Translations under genes and position numbers: made by a program
The notes under the pieces: generated by a model
What the model was told of the DNA's origin: nothing
Databases searched by the model: none
The model's input: only the letters and a program-made list of their open reading frames with translations
NCBI GenBank assembly: GCA_031420365.1
Contig: JANOMP010000343.1
Location: 1 to 64,000, forward strand
DNA length: 64,000 nucleotides
From: Leadbetterella sp031420365
GTDB taxonomy: Bacteria > Bacteroidota > Bacteroidia > Cytophagales > Spirosomataceae
Direction of reading: 5' to 3'
Shown here: one piece after another, positions 42,696 to 50,860 of the stretch
How positions within the stretch are numbered: position 1 is the stretch's first letter
How the letters are laid out: each line of letters starts with the position of its first letter

Positions 42696-43364
42696 TTATT
42701 TCCATCGAATAGCACATCCTATGGGCTTGGTTTGTTGATTTTTTACAGGTTTGTTTTCAAGAATGTTGGTCAAGGCATCTTCAACATAGTTTTTGGTAAT
42801 TCCAGCAGGGTCTTGAGGGTTATCGTCAATAGCACCCGAGTATTTAATGATGTATTTGCCGTTTTCTTTTTTCACAATAAATACATGCGGGGTTCTTGTA
42901 GCTCCAAAGTTTTTTGCAACCTGCTGTTTTTCATCAATTAAAAATGAAAATGTAAAGCCTTTTTCTTTAGAAGTAGCTTGCATGTTTTCGAGTTTTTCTT
43001 CTTCATATGCTTGAGGATCATTAGGATTGATAGCTATAACAGGATACAATTTCAAGGAATATTTCTTATCTAAAGCCAAAAGTCTATCTTCATAACTTTT
43101 AGAAAATGGACAATAATTGCTGGCAAACACAATAATAAATCCTTTAGCAGAAGGATAGGTAGCAAGTGAATAATTTTTTCCGTTTATACTTCGTAAAGTA
43201 AAATCATTGACTTCATCTCCAATTCCTAAAACGATACTTGAATTTTTTTCACGGAAACGGTTTTCTTTAGTTTTAAAATTTTCAAATTTATATAATCTAA
43301 AATAAAAGGCACTAAATAGTACCAATCCAAATAATCCAAAATATTTCATAATTAAATTTGCCAT
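42696..43364 (-). CDS. Peroxiredoxin/thioredoxin-like protein, membrane-anchored
   Basis: This 222-aa protein has an N-terminal hydrophobic anchor (FGLFGLVLFSAFYF) and a redoxin domain. The active Cys is in VFASNYCPFSKSYEDRLL, followed by YPVIAINPNDPQAYEEEKL and ATRTPHVFIVKKENG. The CPFS motif with no second resolving Cys nearby is common in the AhpC/TSA-like thioredoxin family proteins of Bacteroidota. It probably reduces peroxides or thiols at the periplasmic face. It precedes mazG by 4 bp. Confidence 0.85.
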   Translation of the reverse strand: MANLIMKYFGLFGLVLFSAFYFRLYKFENFKTKENRFREKNSSIVLGIGDEVNDFTLRSINGKNYSLATYPSAKGFIIVFASNYCPFSKSYEDRLLALDKKYSLKLYPVIAINPNDPQAYEEEKLENMQATSKEKGFTFSFLIDEKQQVAKNFGATRTPHVFIVKKENGKYIIKYSGAIDDNPQDPAGITKNYVEDALTNILENKPVKNQQTKPIGCAIRWK

Positions 43365-43504
43365 TTAAATACAAAAAACGTTAAAATTCACAATACTAAT
43401 TTAAATACCCGCTATAAAGTTTTAAAATCTACTCAGATTTAATTTTTAATTAAAATTCTTAACTCAAATTTCTTAATTTCGAGTAAAATTAACCTTACTA
43501 TCAA

Positions 43505-45013
43505 ATGAAAGCCATACTTTGTAAAGAACACGGACTTCCTAATTCACTTGTTTTAGAAGAAATTGCAGCTTTAACTCCTACAAAAAACCATGTAATTATA
43601 GCTGTAATGGCTTGCAGTGCCAATTTTCCAGATACTTTAATAATACAGAATTTGTATCAATTTAAACCCGCTTTGCCTTTTTCCCCTGGAAGCGAAGTGG
43701 CAGGAATAATTAAAGCAATAGGGGAGGATGTCAGGCATTTAAAGGTTGGCGATCGCGTTTTAGCACTTTGCGGTTGGGGCGGTTTTGCAGAGGAAGTTGA
43801 AGTAGAAGCTACTCGGGTTTTCCCTATTTCTTCTGAAATGGACTTTGTTACTGCAGCTTCAATTATGTATAATTTTGGAACTTCTTTTCATGCATTAAAA
43901 GATAGAGCAATGTTGCAAAAGGGCGAAACCCTTTTAGTTTTAGGTGCAGCAGGAGGCGTGGGATTGGCAGCTGTAGAATTAGGTAAACTAATGGGGGCCA
44001 ATGTAATTGCAGCTGCATCTTCAGACGAAAAACTATCAATTTGCAAAGACAAAGGGGCAGACTTTTTAATTAATTATTCGAGAGATGACTTAAGAGAAAA
44101 AATTAAAGAATATACTAATGGCAATGGAGTAGATGTAGTTTATGACCCGATTGGAGATAAATACGCAGAACCTTGTATTCGATCTATGGCTTGGAAAGGC
44201 CGTTATTTAGTAGTTGGTTTTGCAGCTGGTGAGATACCAAAAATACCCTTAAATTTAGCGTTACTTAAAGGTTGTGCAATTATAGGAGTTTTCTGGGGGC
44301 AATTTGCTAGCTTAGAATCTGCTGAAAACATTAAAAATATTCTAATTCTAGCAGATTACTTTATAAAAGGGCAGCTTAAGCCCCACATTTACAAATATTA
44401 TTCTTTGGAAGAGGCTCCTCAAGCTCTAGAAGATCTAATGAATAGGAAAGTAATTGGAAAAGCAGTTGTAATTCTAAATGATGAATTGAGAAATCCTTTG
44501 GTCAGTATTACTAAAAAACCTGAAAAACAGGTTTTGGAATTGGAAAGGACAAGTTCTGGAAAAATTTTATTTTTTGACTTCGATCAGGTAAAAGATTTTG
44601 TTGGACAATCGTTTGATTTTACTGAATGGCTTGAAGTAAATCAAGAGATGATAAATGGCTTTGCTGAGGCAACATTAGACAAACAATGGATACATATTGA
44701 TGAGGGAAAAGCAAAGTTTTCTCCTTTTGGAAAGACTATAGCCCATGGCTTTTTAACATTATCGCTTTCTCCACATTTTATGTATGAACTTTATGAAGTA
44801 AAAAATGCTAAAATGGGGATTAATTATGGCGCAGATAAAGTTAGATTTTTGCAACCTGTTAAAGTCAATACAAAAATAAGAATGACCGCTAAGTTGATTG
44901 AAGCCGTTGATGTCCCAAATAATGGGTTAAAAATGAAAATTGAAGGCACATATTTCGTTGAAAATAACCCCAAACCAGTCTGTGTAGCTGAACTTTTAAG
45001 CATAATTTATTGA
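43505..45013 (+). CDS. Fusion of zinc-less quinone oxidoreductase and MaoC-like dehydratase
   Basis: This 502-aa protein combines two enzymes in one frame. Residues 1-325 are a medium-chain NADPH:quinone oxidoreductase without structural zinc (PGSEVAGIIKAIGEDVRHLK, VLGAAGGVGLAAVELGKLMG as cofactor site). Residues about 355-502 are a MaoC/NodN-type hot-dog hydratase (FNGFAEATLDKQWIHID-like core as INGFAEATLDKQWIHIDEGK, then TIAHGFLTLSL with the catalytic His region). A linker of about 25 residues joins them. It may reduce and hydrate/dehydrate acyl or enoyl-CoA intermediates in sequence; the substrate is unknown. No frameshift is seen. Confidence 0.85.
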   Translation: MKAILCKEHGLPNSLVLEEIAALTPTKNHVIIAVMACSANFPDTLIIQNLYQFKPALPFSPGSEVAGIIKAIGEDVRHLKVGDRVLALCGWGGFAEEVEVEATRVFPISSEMDFVTAASIMYNFGTSFHALKDRAMLQKGETLLVLGAAGGVGLAAVELGKLMGANVIAAASSDEKLSICKDKGADFLINYSRDDLREKIKEYTNGNGVDVVYDPIGDKYAEPCIRSMAWKGRYLVVGFAAGEIPKIPLNLALLKGCAIIGVFWGQFASLESAENIKNILILADYFIKGQLKPHIYKYYSLEEAPQALEDLMNRKVIGKAVVILNDELRNPLVSITKKPEKQVLELERTSSGKILFFDFDQVKDFVGQSFDFTEWLEVNQEMINGFAEATLDKQWIHIDEGKAKFSPFGKTIAHGFLTLSLSPHFMYELYEVKNAKMGINYGADKVRFLQPVKVNTKIRMTAKLIEAVDVPNNGLKMKIEGTYFVENNPKPVCVAELLSIIY

Positions 45014-45089
45014 ATTTAAAATATATCAACAAACAGACCCTAAAATTTATTTAGATTTAAACCTATGTTTTCAAATCAATAAAAAGGTA

Positions 45090-45482
45090 TCACCCCATTG
45101 GTACAGAATGAACCGCTATTCTATTTCCTTCAGTGTCAATGAATACTCCCATGTAACCAAATTGCTCCGAAATTTGTGTTTTCGGAACACTAATTTTCCC
45201 ACCAGCTTCAACAACTCTCGACAAAACCAATTCGACATCTGGATTTGCGTTTAAATAAATTAGCGGACCCTGGTTTTCTGAAGGGAAATAAAATCCTTTA
45301 GCAGTTTTTACCAATGCTCCACCTATTCCTATATTTGGTTCAGGAATTGGAAACAATCGCATTTGAAAACCAGTAAATTCCAAAGGAATCATTTTAAAAT
45401 CAAAAATAGTTTCATAAAAATTTTGAGCTCTATTTATGTCTTCTGTAGGTATTTCAAACCAACTTATAGCATGATTTTTCAT
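45090..45482 (-). CDS. VOC-family (glyoxalase-like) protein
   Basis: This 130-aa protein is a pair of beta-alpha-beta-beta-beta modules typical of the vicinal oxygen chelate fold: ISWFEIPTEDINRAQNFYET, GIGGALVKTAKGFYFP, and FIDTEGNRIAVHS. Relatives often bind a small metabolite or antibiotic and are annotated as glyoxalase/bleomycin-resistance-like. The substrate is unknown. It is convergent with the fusion gene and divergent from comB. Confidence 0.9.
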   Translation of the reverse strand: MKNHAISWFEIPTEDINRAQNFYETIFDFKMIPLEFTGFQMRLFPIPEPNIGIGGALVKTAKGFYFPSENQGPLIYLNANPDVELVLSRVVEAGGKISVPKTQISEQFGYMGVFIDTEGNRIAVHSVPMG

Positions 45483-45568
45483 TAATCTAAATTAAAAATT
45501 TACTTTTTAAAAGATAGTATGAACTCTTTTGAAGTCTAATATAAAATCTAATTTAGGTTTTTTATTTC

Positions 45569-45576
45569 TATTTTTG
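45569..45576 (+). promoter_or_regulatory. Putative -7 box TATTTTTG upstream of comB
   Basis: This is the same octamer as before uxuA and kdgK, 21 nt upstream of the ATG at 45598. It rules out the longer frame beginning at 45529 as the main product. Confidence 0.4.
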
Positions 45577-45597
45577 TTAAAATTTATTTATTTATTT

Positions 45598-46305
45598 ATG
45601 AAAAGTATTGACGTATGTCTTTCTCCAGATTTATTGCATCTACACAAATTAAATAACTCTATTGTGGTAGTAACTGATATATTTAGAGCAACATCTTGTA
45701 TGGTTACTGCCTTTGCTTATGGCGTTAAGAGTATAATTCCTGTTGCTACAGTCGAAGAATGTAAACAATTCCAGATGCGAGGATATATAGCTGCAGCTGA
45801 AAGAAATGCAGAAAAAGTTGAAGGTTTTGATTTGGATAACTCTCCATTCAGTTATATGGACGAAAGGCTGGTTGGCAATAAAATAGCAATGACCACAACA
45901 AATGGTACCTTGTCTATTGCTAAAGCCAAAAGCGATGCAGTAAAAGTAATAATTGGCGCATTTCTAAACCTTCAAACGGTTGTAAATCACCTTAAAAACC
46001 AACCGTATGATTTATTAGTTTTATGTTCAGGATGGAAAGGCAGACCCAACTTAGAAGACACTCTTTTTGCAGGGGCCATGGTAGATGCACTTAAGGAAGA
46101 ATATTTTGTAGCAGAAGATTCTGCAATACTTTCAATGAGAATGTATCAACAAGCCAGCGACAATATGGGCAAATATTTAGCTAATTCTTCGCATATAAGA
46201 AGGATGCAAAATTTAGGAATTCATAAAGACATTGCTTTTTGTTTGGAAAAAAATAAATTTGATATTTTGCCTGTTTTGCGAGGAAACGAATTAGTACTAT
46301 TTTAA
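45598..46305 (+). CDS. 2-phosphosulfolactate phosphatase family protein (ComB-like)
   Basis: This 235-aa protein has the ComB signatures VVVTDIFRATSCMVTAFAYG, AAERNAEKVEGFDLDNSPF, MTTTNGTLSIAKA and LCSGWKGRPNLEDTLFAGAM. In methanogens ComB makes sulfolactate for coenzyme M. No other coenzyme M gene is here, and Bacteroidota do not make it, so the substrate is open; a link to sulfonolipid precursors is a guess. The upstream extension (45529-45597) is hydrophobic, begins with TTG and lies across a -7 box, so it was rejected. Confidence 0.88.
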   Translation: MKSIDVCLSPDLLHLHKLNNSIVVVTDIFRATSCMVTAFAYGVKSIIPVATVEECKQFQMRGYIAAAERNAEKVEGFDLDNSPFSYMDERLVGNKIAMTTTNGTLSIAKAKSDAVKVIIGAFLNLQTVVNHLKNQPYDLLVLCSGWKGRPNLEDTLFAGAMVDALKEEYFVAEDSAILSMRMYQQASDNMGKYLANSSHIRRMQNLGIHKDIAFCLEKNKFDILPVLRGNELVLF

Positions 46306-46409
46306 AAATTGCGTAATACTTAATTTGCTTGGTTCAAGAATTAAATGCAACAATTAAACTTTTTTTAAAAGGATCTTTCCAAATAGCGTACTAAAATAAA
46401 CTTTAGTCT

Positions 46410-47327
46410 ATGAAAGTTCTATGCCTCATTTTTTTTAATTTGCTATTATTTATTTCTTGTGGAAAATATAAAAAAATAGCTCCTTATGGTGAATTTAGAA
46501 TAGAATCTACGCTAGAAGTTGGAAGTTTGGCGCGAACATTTACGGTAGTTTTGCTTAGCACTTATTACTCCGATCAAAATTCATTTCCAGTTCTAATTGC
46601 TATGCATGGCGGAGGCGGAAGTGCAAAGAAGATGGAAGATAGCTACGGATTAAAAGAAAAATCGGAAGAGGAAAAATATATAATTATATATCCAGATGGC
46701 GTACAAAGCGAAGGAATCTTAAAGGTTAGAACTTGGAATGTGGGTTTTTGTTGCGAATATGCAATGGAAAAGAATATAGATGATGTAGGTTTTCTTAGTC
46801 AAATGATAGATGAAGTAAATAGGATTTACAAATCTAATTCTAAACGTGTCTATGCTACTGGCATGTCGAATGGAGGTATGATGGCGTATAGATTAGGGTG
46901 TGAAATCTCCAACAAAATAGCCGCAATTGCTCCAGTAGCCTGCACAATGGTTACTATTTCTGAATGTAAACCAAAATTCAGCATGCCTATTATTCAGTTT
47001 CATTCAATTTTGGACAAAAATGGCCCATTTAATGGAGGCATTGGAATAAGGGGCATAAATTATCCTGCAGTGGAAAAAGGCATAGCTAGTTGGGCAGCTA
47101 TAAATGATTGTAAGAACATTGCTAAAGTGCTGAAGGATGACCAAAATTTTAAGTTAACTGAATGGACTTCCTGTAATTCTCAAACCGAAATTCATTATTA
47201 TTTAACAAAAGACGGAGGCCATTTCTGGCCAGGTGCCCCTATAGTTCGTGCCAGTGCAGATCAACCTTCGAAAGTATTAAATGCAAACCAATTAATTTTC
47301 GATTTTTTTCGAAAACATACGAGGTAA
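46410..47327 (+). CDS. Exported esterase of the LpqC / PHB depolymerase type (lipoprotein)
   Basis: This 305-aa alpha/beta hydrolase has a lipobox (LLLFISCGK). Family motifs are IAMHGGGGSAKKME, IIYPDGV, the nucleophile elbow ATGMSNGGMMAYRL, the acid-residue loop FHSILDKNGPFNGG, and the His in KDGGHFWPGAP. Relatives cleave polyhydroxybutyrate or feruloyl esters; the true substrate here is unknown. It is anchored in the envelope, stands alone, and is convergent with the AlbA_2 gene. Confidence 0.88.
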   Translation: MKVLCLIFFNLLLFISCGKYKKIAPYGEFRIESTLEVGSLARTFTVVLLSTYYSDQNSFPVLIAMHGGGGSAKKMEDSYGLKEKSEEEKYIIIYPDGVQSEGILKVRTWNVGFCCEYAMEKNIDDVGFLSQMIDEVNRIYKSNSKRVYATGMSNGGMMAYRLGCEISNKIAAIAPVACTMVTISECKPKFSMPIIQFHSILDKNGPFNGGIGIRGINYPAVEKGIASWAAINDCKNIAKVLKDDQNFKLTEWTSCNSQTEIHYYLTKDGGHFWPGAPIVRASADQPSKVLNANQLIFDFFRKHTR

Positions 47328-47449
47328 TATTATTTTTGAGGATAGTTTAAAAATTGTAAAGATTAGAAAATGCCTAGACTTTGTTCTTTTAAATGAAACC
47401 TAGGGCATTAATAATGAAAAAATTATTTCTAATTTGTCTTAAAATTGAA

Positions 47450-48106
47450 TTATATAGCAATATAATAATCTTCTATTTCATGAGGAAGTACTTTTAGAAC
47501 ACCAGCCAATACCATTAAAACTATTGTTCGGCTAGCATCTTTTTTTTTAATATTTGCTATTTCTGAATATTCCTTGACTGTAATTTTTCCATTTTTATCT
47601 ATGAATTCCATCAGTGCTTTTTCTTTTTTTCCAAAGCTAAACTTATAACCTTTATCTTTATTTTGACCTTTTAAAATTTCTCTAACTTCCTTACTAGCTT
47701 GAATGGACTTATCTTCCACTCTTACATAAGCTTTTCTTTCTTCTGGATTTCCGCTCAAATCTACAAAATGTGGCTTAAATGGACTTGGTTTAATATCGTA
47801 AATTAAAACCCCTTTGTCTCCTTCAACATTTATTTTTTCTACAGAGTAATCTATTAAAGGATAAATATATTTTTCTATATTTTTAGTGATAATATACTCA
47901 TCTTCATCAATATATTTTAAACCCTTTATTTCTTTATCATCACTTATGCCAATCATCAATTTGCCACCTTTGGAGTTCGCAAAAGCCACAACTTCTCTAA
48001 TGATTTTTTCTGGATGATTGCTTTTAAGTTTAAATTCCAAAAAAGCCCCTTCCCCTCTTTTGACTATATTTTTAAGATCTTTTAGATTTTCAGCAAGCTG
48101 GTTCAT
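47450..48106 (-). CDS. AlbA_2 (Schlafen-type) domain protein with C-terminal winged helix
   Basis: This 218-aa protein has an N-terminal AlbA_2 domain (about residues 12-145): GEGAFLEFKLKSNHPEKIIR, AFANSKGGKLMIGISDDKEI, and RKAYVRVEDKSIQASKEV. A C-terminal helix-turn-helix follows (KITVKEYSEIANIKKKDASR). It belongs to the group of putative transcriptional regulators and nucleic-acid binding proteins found beside defence and stress genes. There is no obvious operon partner. Confidence 0.88.
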   Translation of the reverse strand: MNQLAENLKDLKNIVKRGEGAFLEFKLKSNHPEKIIREVVAFANSKGGKLMIGISDDKEIKGLKYIDEDEYIITKNIEKYIYPLIDYSVEKINVEGDKGVLIYDIKPSPFKPHFVDLSGNPEERKAYVRVEDKSIQASKEVREILKGQNKDKGYKFSFGKKEKALMEFIDKNGKITVKEYSEIANIKKKDASRTIVLMVLAGVLKVLPHEIEDYYIAI

Positions 48107-48204
48107 AATTGGCTAAATTAAAGCATGCAAATCGTACCAAATATAAGAATTATTTGATTTCAAATATTTTTTTAAAAGATTTTTTAAAAGATAAATAGTT
48201 AAAA

Positions 48205-48234
48205 AAACAAAAAAAACATGCCCAAAGGCATGCT
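48205..48234 (-). terminator. Intrinsic terminator of the DUF2795 gene
   Basis: CATGCC-CAAA-GGCATG (48217-48232) forms a 6-bp stem and is followed on the minus strand by a run of T interrupted by G. Confidence 0.8.
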
Positions 48235-48283
48235 AATTGTTAAATATCAATGTTTTAGAAAACTTTATTTAAATTACATTAAA

Positions 48284-48505
48284 TTAGTATTCATCTTCAT
48301 TAAAAAAGAAATCTTCTTTTGTTGGGTAATCAGGCCATATCTCTTCGATATTTTCATATGGTTGACCATCATCTTCCAACTCTGAAAGGTTCTCAATTAC
48401 TTCATTTGGTGCCCCTGACCTTATCGAAAAATCTATTAATTCGTCTTTTGTTGCTGGCCAAGGGGCGTCTTCTAAATAAGATACAAGTTCTAGTGTCCAG
48501 TACAT
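48284..48505 (-). CDS. DUF2795 family protein, 73 aa
   Basis: This short acidic protein is highly conserved in Bacteroidota. Signatures are MYWTLELVSYLEDAPWPATK, IRSGAPNEVIENL and EEIWPDYPTKEDFFFNEDEY. It is cytoplasmic with no membrane segment, and of unknown function, though the near-invariance of the family suggests an essential housekeeping role. It has its own terminator and is divergent from cutC. Confidence 0.92.
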   Translation of the reverse strand: MYWTLELVSYLEDAPWPATKDELIDFSIRSGAPNEVIENLSELEDDGQPYENIEEIWPDYPTKEDFFFNEDEY

Positions 48506-48635
48506 GTTTTCACCCGTTTAAATTAAAGATTCATTTGTAAATTGGCTGCAAAAGTAAAAAAACTTTTTATAAAAAACGCATTTTGCAAAAAAAAATGTTT
48601 AAAATTCAAGTGTTTTTTCGAAAAATTTAATAAAA

Positions 48636-48650
48636 GACTGAATTTCAGTC
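48636..48650. promoter_or_regulatory. Palindrome GACTGAATTTCAGTC between DUF2795 and cutC
   Basis: Seven-base arms GACTGAA and TTCAGTC surround one T. The site ends 21 bp before the cutC ATG, a position suited to an operator. It is not a good terminator because no gene ends next to it. Confidence 0.4.
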
Positions 48651-48671
48651 CTTTAAAATTTTAAAATTATT

Positions 48672-49430
48672 ATGAATGACAAAGAAAAACTATTAGAAAT
48701 TTGTTGTTATTCTCTTTATTCTTGTAAAAATGCAGAGAGAGGAGGTGCGGATAGAATTGAACTTTGTGGCGGTTTTTTAGAAGGTGGCACCAGTCCTTCT
48801 ATTGGTTTAGTTAAAGAAGTTTTGGAACAAATTAACATTCCAGTTTTTATTATGGTTCGGCCACGAGGTGGAGATTTTTGCTATTCAGAAGATGAAATTT
48901 TGACAATGATAGCTGATATTGAAATCATGAAAGAATATAAGCCATCAGGCTTCGTTTTTGGATTATTATCTATAGATGGAAAAATCGATATTAAAAATAC
49001 TAAAAGGTTAATAAAAGTTGCTTCTCCTTTGCCTATTACTTTTCATAGAGCTTTTGATAGATGTATTAATCCAGAAAAAGCGTTGGAAGAATTGATTTGT
49101 TTGGGTATACAAAATATATTGACTTCTGGTCAATGTAATTTTGCAATAGATGGCTTTGATAATCTATCGAAATGGGTAAAGTTGGCAAAAGGAAGAATTC
49201 AAATTATGGCTGGAAGTGGCGTAAACTCTAGGAATATTGAAAAAATAGCGGAAACTAATGTGGATGCTTTTCATTTTTCAGCAAAAAAAGCATTCGAAAG
49301 TAAAATGATTCGTACAAACAAAACAATTTATATGGGTGGAGAAGGTATTGATGAATTTCAAAATTATGAGGCTGACATCGAATTAATACTCCAAGCAAAA
49401 GCAATTATTGAAAAACTAGAAAAAAAGTAA
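48672..49430 (+). CDS. cutC: CutC family protein (copper homeostasis)
   Basis: This 252-aa TIM-barrel protein has EICCYSLYSCKNAERGGADR, IELCGGFLEGGTSPSIGLV, MVRPRGGDFCYSEDE, FHRAFDRC and LTSGQ, all typical of CutC. The family was named for copper tolerance in E. coli; its true biochemical role is unsettled. It overlaps the convergent porT gene by 26 bp at the 3' end. Confidence 0.92.
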   Translation: MNDKEKLLEICCYSLYSCKNAERGGADRIELCGGFLEGGTSPSIGLVKEVLEQINIPVFIMVRPRGGDFCYSEDEILTMIADIEIMKEYKPSGFVFGLLSIDGKIDIKNTKRLIKVASPLPITFHRAFDRCINPEKALEELICLGIQNILTSGQCNFAIDGFDNLSKWVKLAKGRIQIMAGSGVNSRNIEKIAETNVDAFHFSAKKAFESKMIRTNKTIYMGGEGIDEFQNYEADIELILQAKAIIEKLEKK

Positions 49431-50124
49431 CCGAATGAGTGTTCATTCTATCAATATAGCTTAAAAAATTGGTATTACTAATGCCATTTGCACCTGGATT
49501 TATCATGTTTTTAATTCCATGCGAAAAGTGAAGCTCCGGAGTAACTTTAAAATATTCTTTAAAAAGCTCTAAACCCATTCCGTATTCAATACAAAAATCA
49601 CTGGTTTTGGTACTGAAATTATTTATTTGAGCCACTCCCGCTTTTTTATTAACCACATTGGTTTCAAAACCATATTTTACCCCTCCAAATATAAACATTC
49701 TAGAATTGTGTCTTCTTTCGGATTTGTATTTGAGTATCATAGGTATTTCAAACCATGCTTTGTCTACCTGATTATGCTGAATACTATCGTTTTCTAATAA
49801 TTTTCTAGCATAAATGGATACTGATAAAGGTGAAATTCTAAAATCAAAATAATCATTGATATGAAAATTAACTACTCCCCCTGCTTTGATACCAGAAGAG
49901 GAGGGGGAGGTAATGGCATAAATGGTTTTGTTTATATCAGCTAAATATGCATTGTTAAATCTAAGTTTATAAGTAGTGGTAGCTATTCCTAGGAAATATC
50001 CAAAATGTACTCTTTTGGCATCGTAATCTGGCTGATATTTTATTCTTTCTTGAGAAAAAGAACTTTCAGATAGAGACAATAAACTTAAAACGATTACAAT
50101 TTTTTTCCAATGTAAACTGAGCAT
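49405..50124 (-). CDS. porT: PorT-family outer-membrane protein (type IX secretion)
   Basis: This 239-aa protein has a signal peptide (LSLLSLSESSFSQ) and an eight-strand-like beta-barrel with the PorT features: DYDAKRVHFGYFLGIATTTY at the start, IKAGGVVNFHINDYFDFRI, and a C-terminal VTPELHFSHGIKNMI. PorT/SprT is needed for type IX secretion and gliding in Porphyromonas and Flavobacterium. Its place directly after ubiE is conserved in many Bacteroidota. Its start overlaps the end of ubiE by 31 bp. Confidence 0.85.
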   Translation of the reverse strand: MLSLHWKKIVIVLSLLSLSESSFSQERIKYQPDYDAKRVHFGYFLGIATTTYKLRFNNAYLADINKTIYAITSPSSSGIKAGGVVNFHINDYFDFRISPLSVSIYARKLLENDSIQHNQVDKAWFEIPMILKYKSERRHNSRMFIFGGVKYGFETNVVNKKAGVAQINNFSTKTSDFCIEYGMGLELFKEYFKVTPELHFSHGIKNMINPGANGISNTNFLSYIDRMNTHSVTFFLVFQ

Positions 50125-50822
50125 ATACCAAATGTTAGGGTTTTTGTGATGATATCTTTAAAACCCGCTTGATTAAAAACCTTTACAAATTCTTTGCCAT
50201 CTGGAAACGCTTTGACAGATTCTGGCAAATAGCTGTAGGCAGAGCTGTCTTTTGACACTATTTTTCCAATAAATGGCAACAATTTAGTAGAATACAACCA
50301 ATAAAACTGCTTAAATGGGCTAAGGGTAGGTTTCGAAAATTCAACTATCAAACAAGTACCACCTCGCTTAGTAACTCTATACATGTCAGTAAGTCCTATA
50401 AGTAAATTTTCGAAGTTCCTAACGCCAAATGAAACGATTACAGTGTCGAAAGTATTGTCATTGAACACAAGTTTTTCAGAATCACCCAATTGCATTTCTA
50501 TTTTATCTTGTAAGTTTAGCTTTTTCATTTTTTCTCTTCCAACATGGAGCATACCTTCAGAAATATCGACCCCAATTATTTTTTCAGGCTTTAAAATTTT
50601 GTTGGCTACTATTGCCAAATCGCCTGTGCCAGTAGCAATATCTAAGATTTGATTGTTGACTCTATCTTTAATCATATTTAAGGCTTTTCTACGCCAATAA
50701 ATATCAATACCCCCGCTTAGTAAGTGATTAAGAAAATCGTATTTGCCTGAAATACTATCAAACATCTCGGCTACTTGCTTTTTCTTGCTATCTAAACTAT
50801 TTTTGTAAGGAACCACACTCAT
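50094..50822 (-). CDS. ubiE: Demethylmenaquinone methyltransferase UbiE/MenG
   Basis: This 242-aa SAM-dependent methyltransferase has the family motifs VAEMFDSISGKYDFLNHLLS and ILDIATGTGDLAIVA (SAM motif I), GVDISEGML, then VSFGVRNFENLLIGL and VIVEFSKP. It carries out the last C-methylation of menaquinone. The frame reaches 50864, but the ATG at 50822 (MSVVPYKNS) avoids overlap with pyrD and fits relatives. It lies between pyrD and porT in one operon. Confidence 0.94.
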   Translation of the reverse strand: MSVVPYKNSLDSKKKQVAEMFDSISGKYDFLNHLLSGGIDIYWRRKALNMIKDRVNNQILDIATGTGDLAIVANKILKPEKIIGVDISEGMLHVGREKMKKLNLQDKIEMQLGDSEKLVFNDNTFDTVIVSFGVRNFENLLIGLTDMYRVTKRGGTCLIVEFSKPTLSPFKQFYWLYSTKLLPFIGKIVSKDSSAYSYLPESVKAFPDGKEFVKVFNQAGFKDIITKTLTFGICSVYIGKKL

Positions 50823-50860
50823 TTTTTTGATTGTTTTACGATATAACTTGATTTTAATTA

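Noticed and set aside
45529..45597. Hydrophobic N-terminal extension of ComB
   Set aside because: It starts with TTG, contains a -7 box, and relatives begin at the internal ATG.
47370..47408. Imperfect hairpin (ATGCCTAG / CTAGGGCAT) between the esterase and AlbA_2 genes as a terminator
   Set aside because: The loop is long and no T run follows in either direction.
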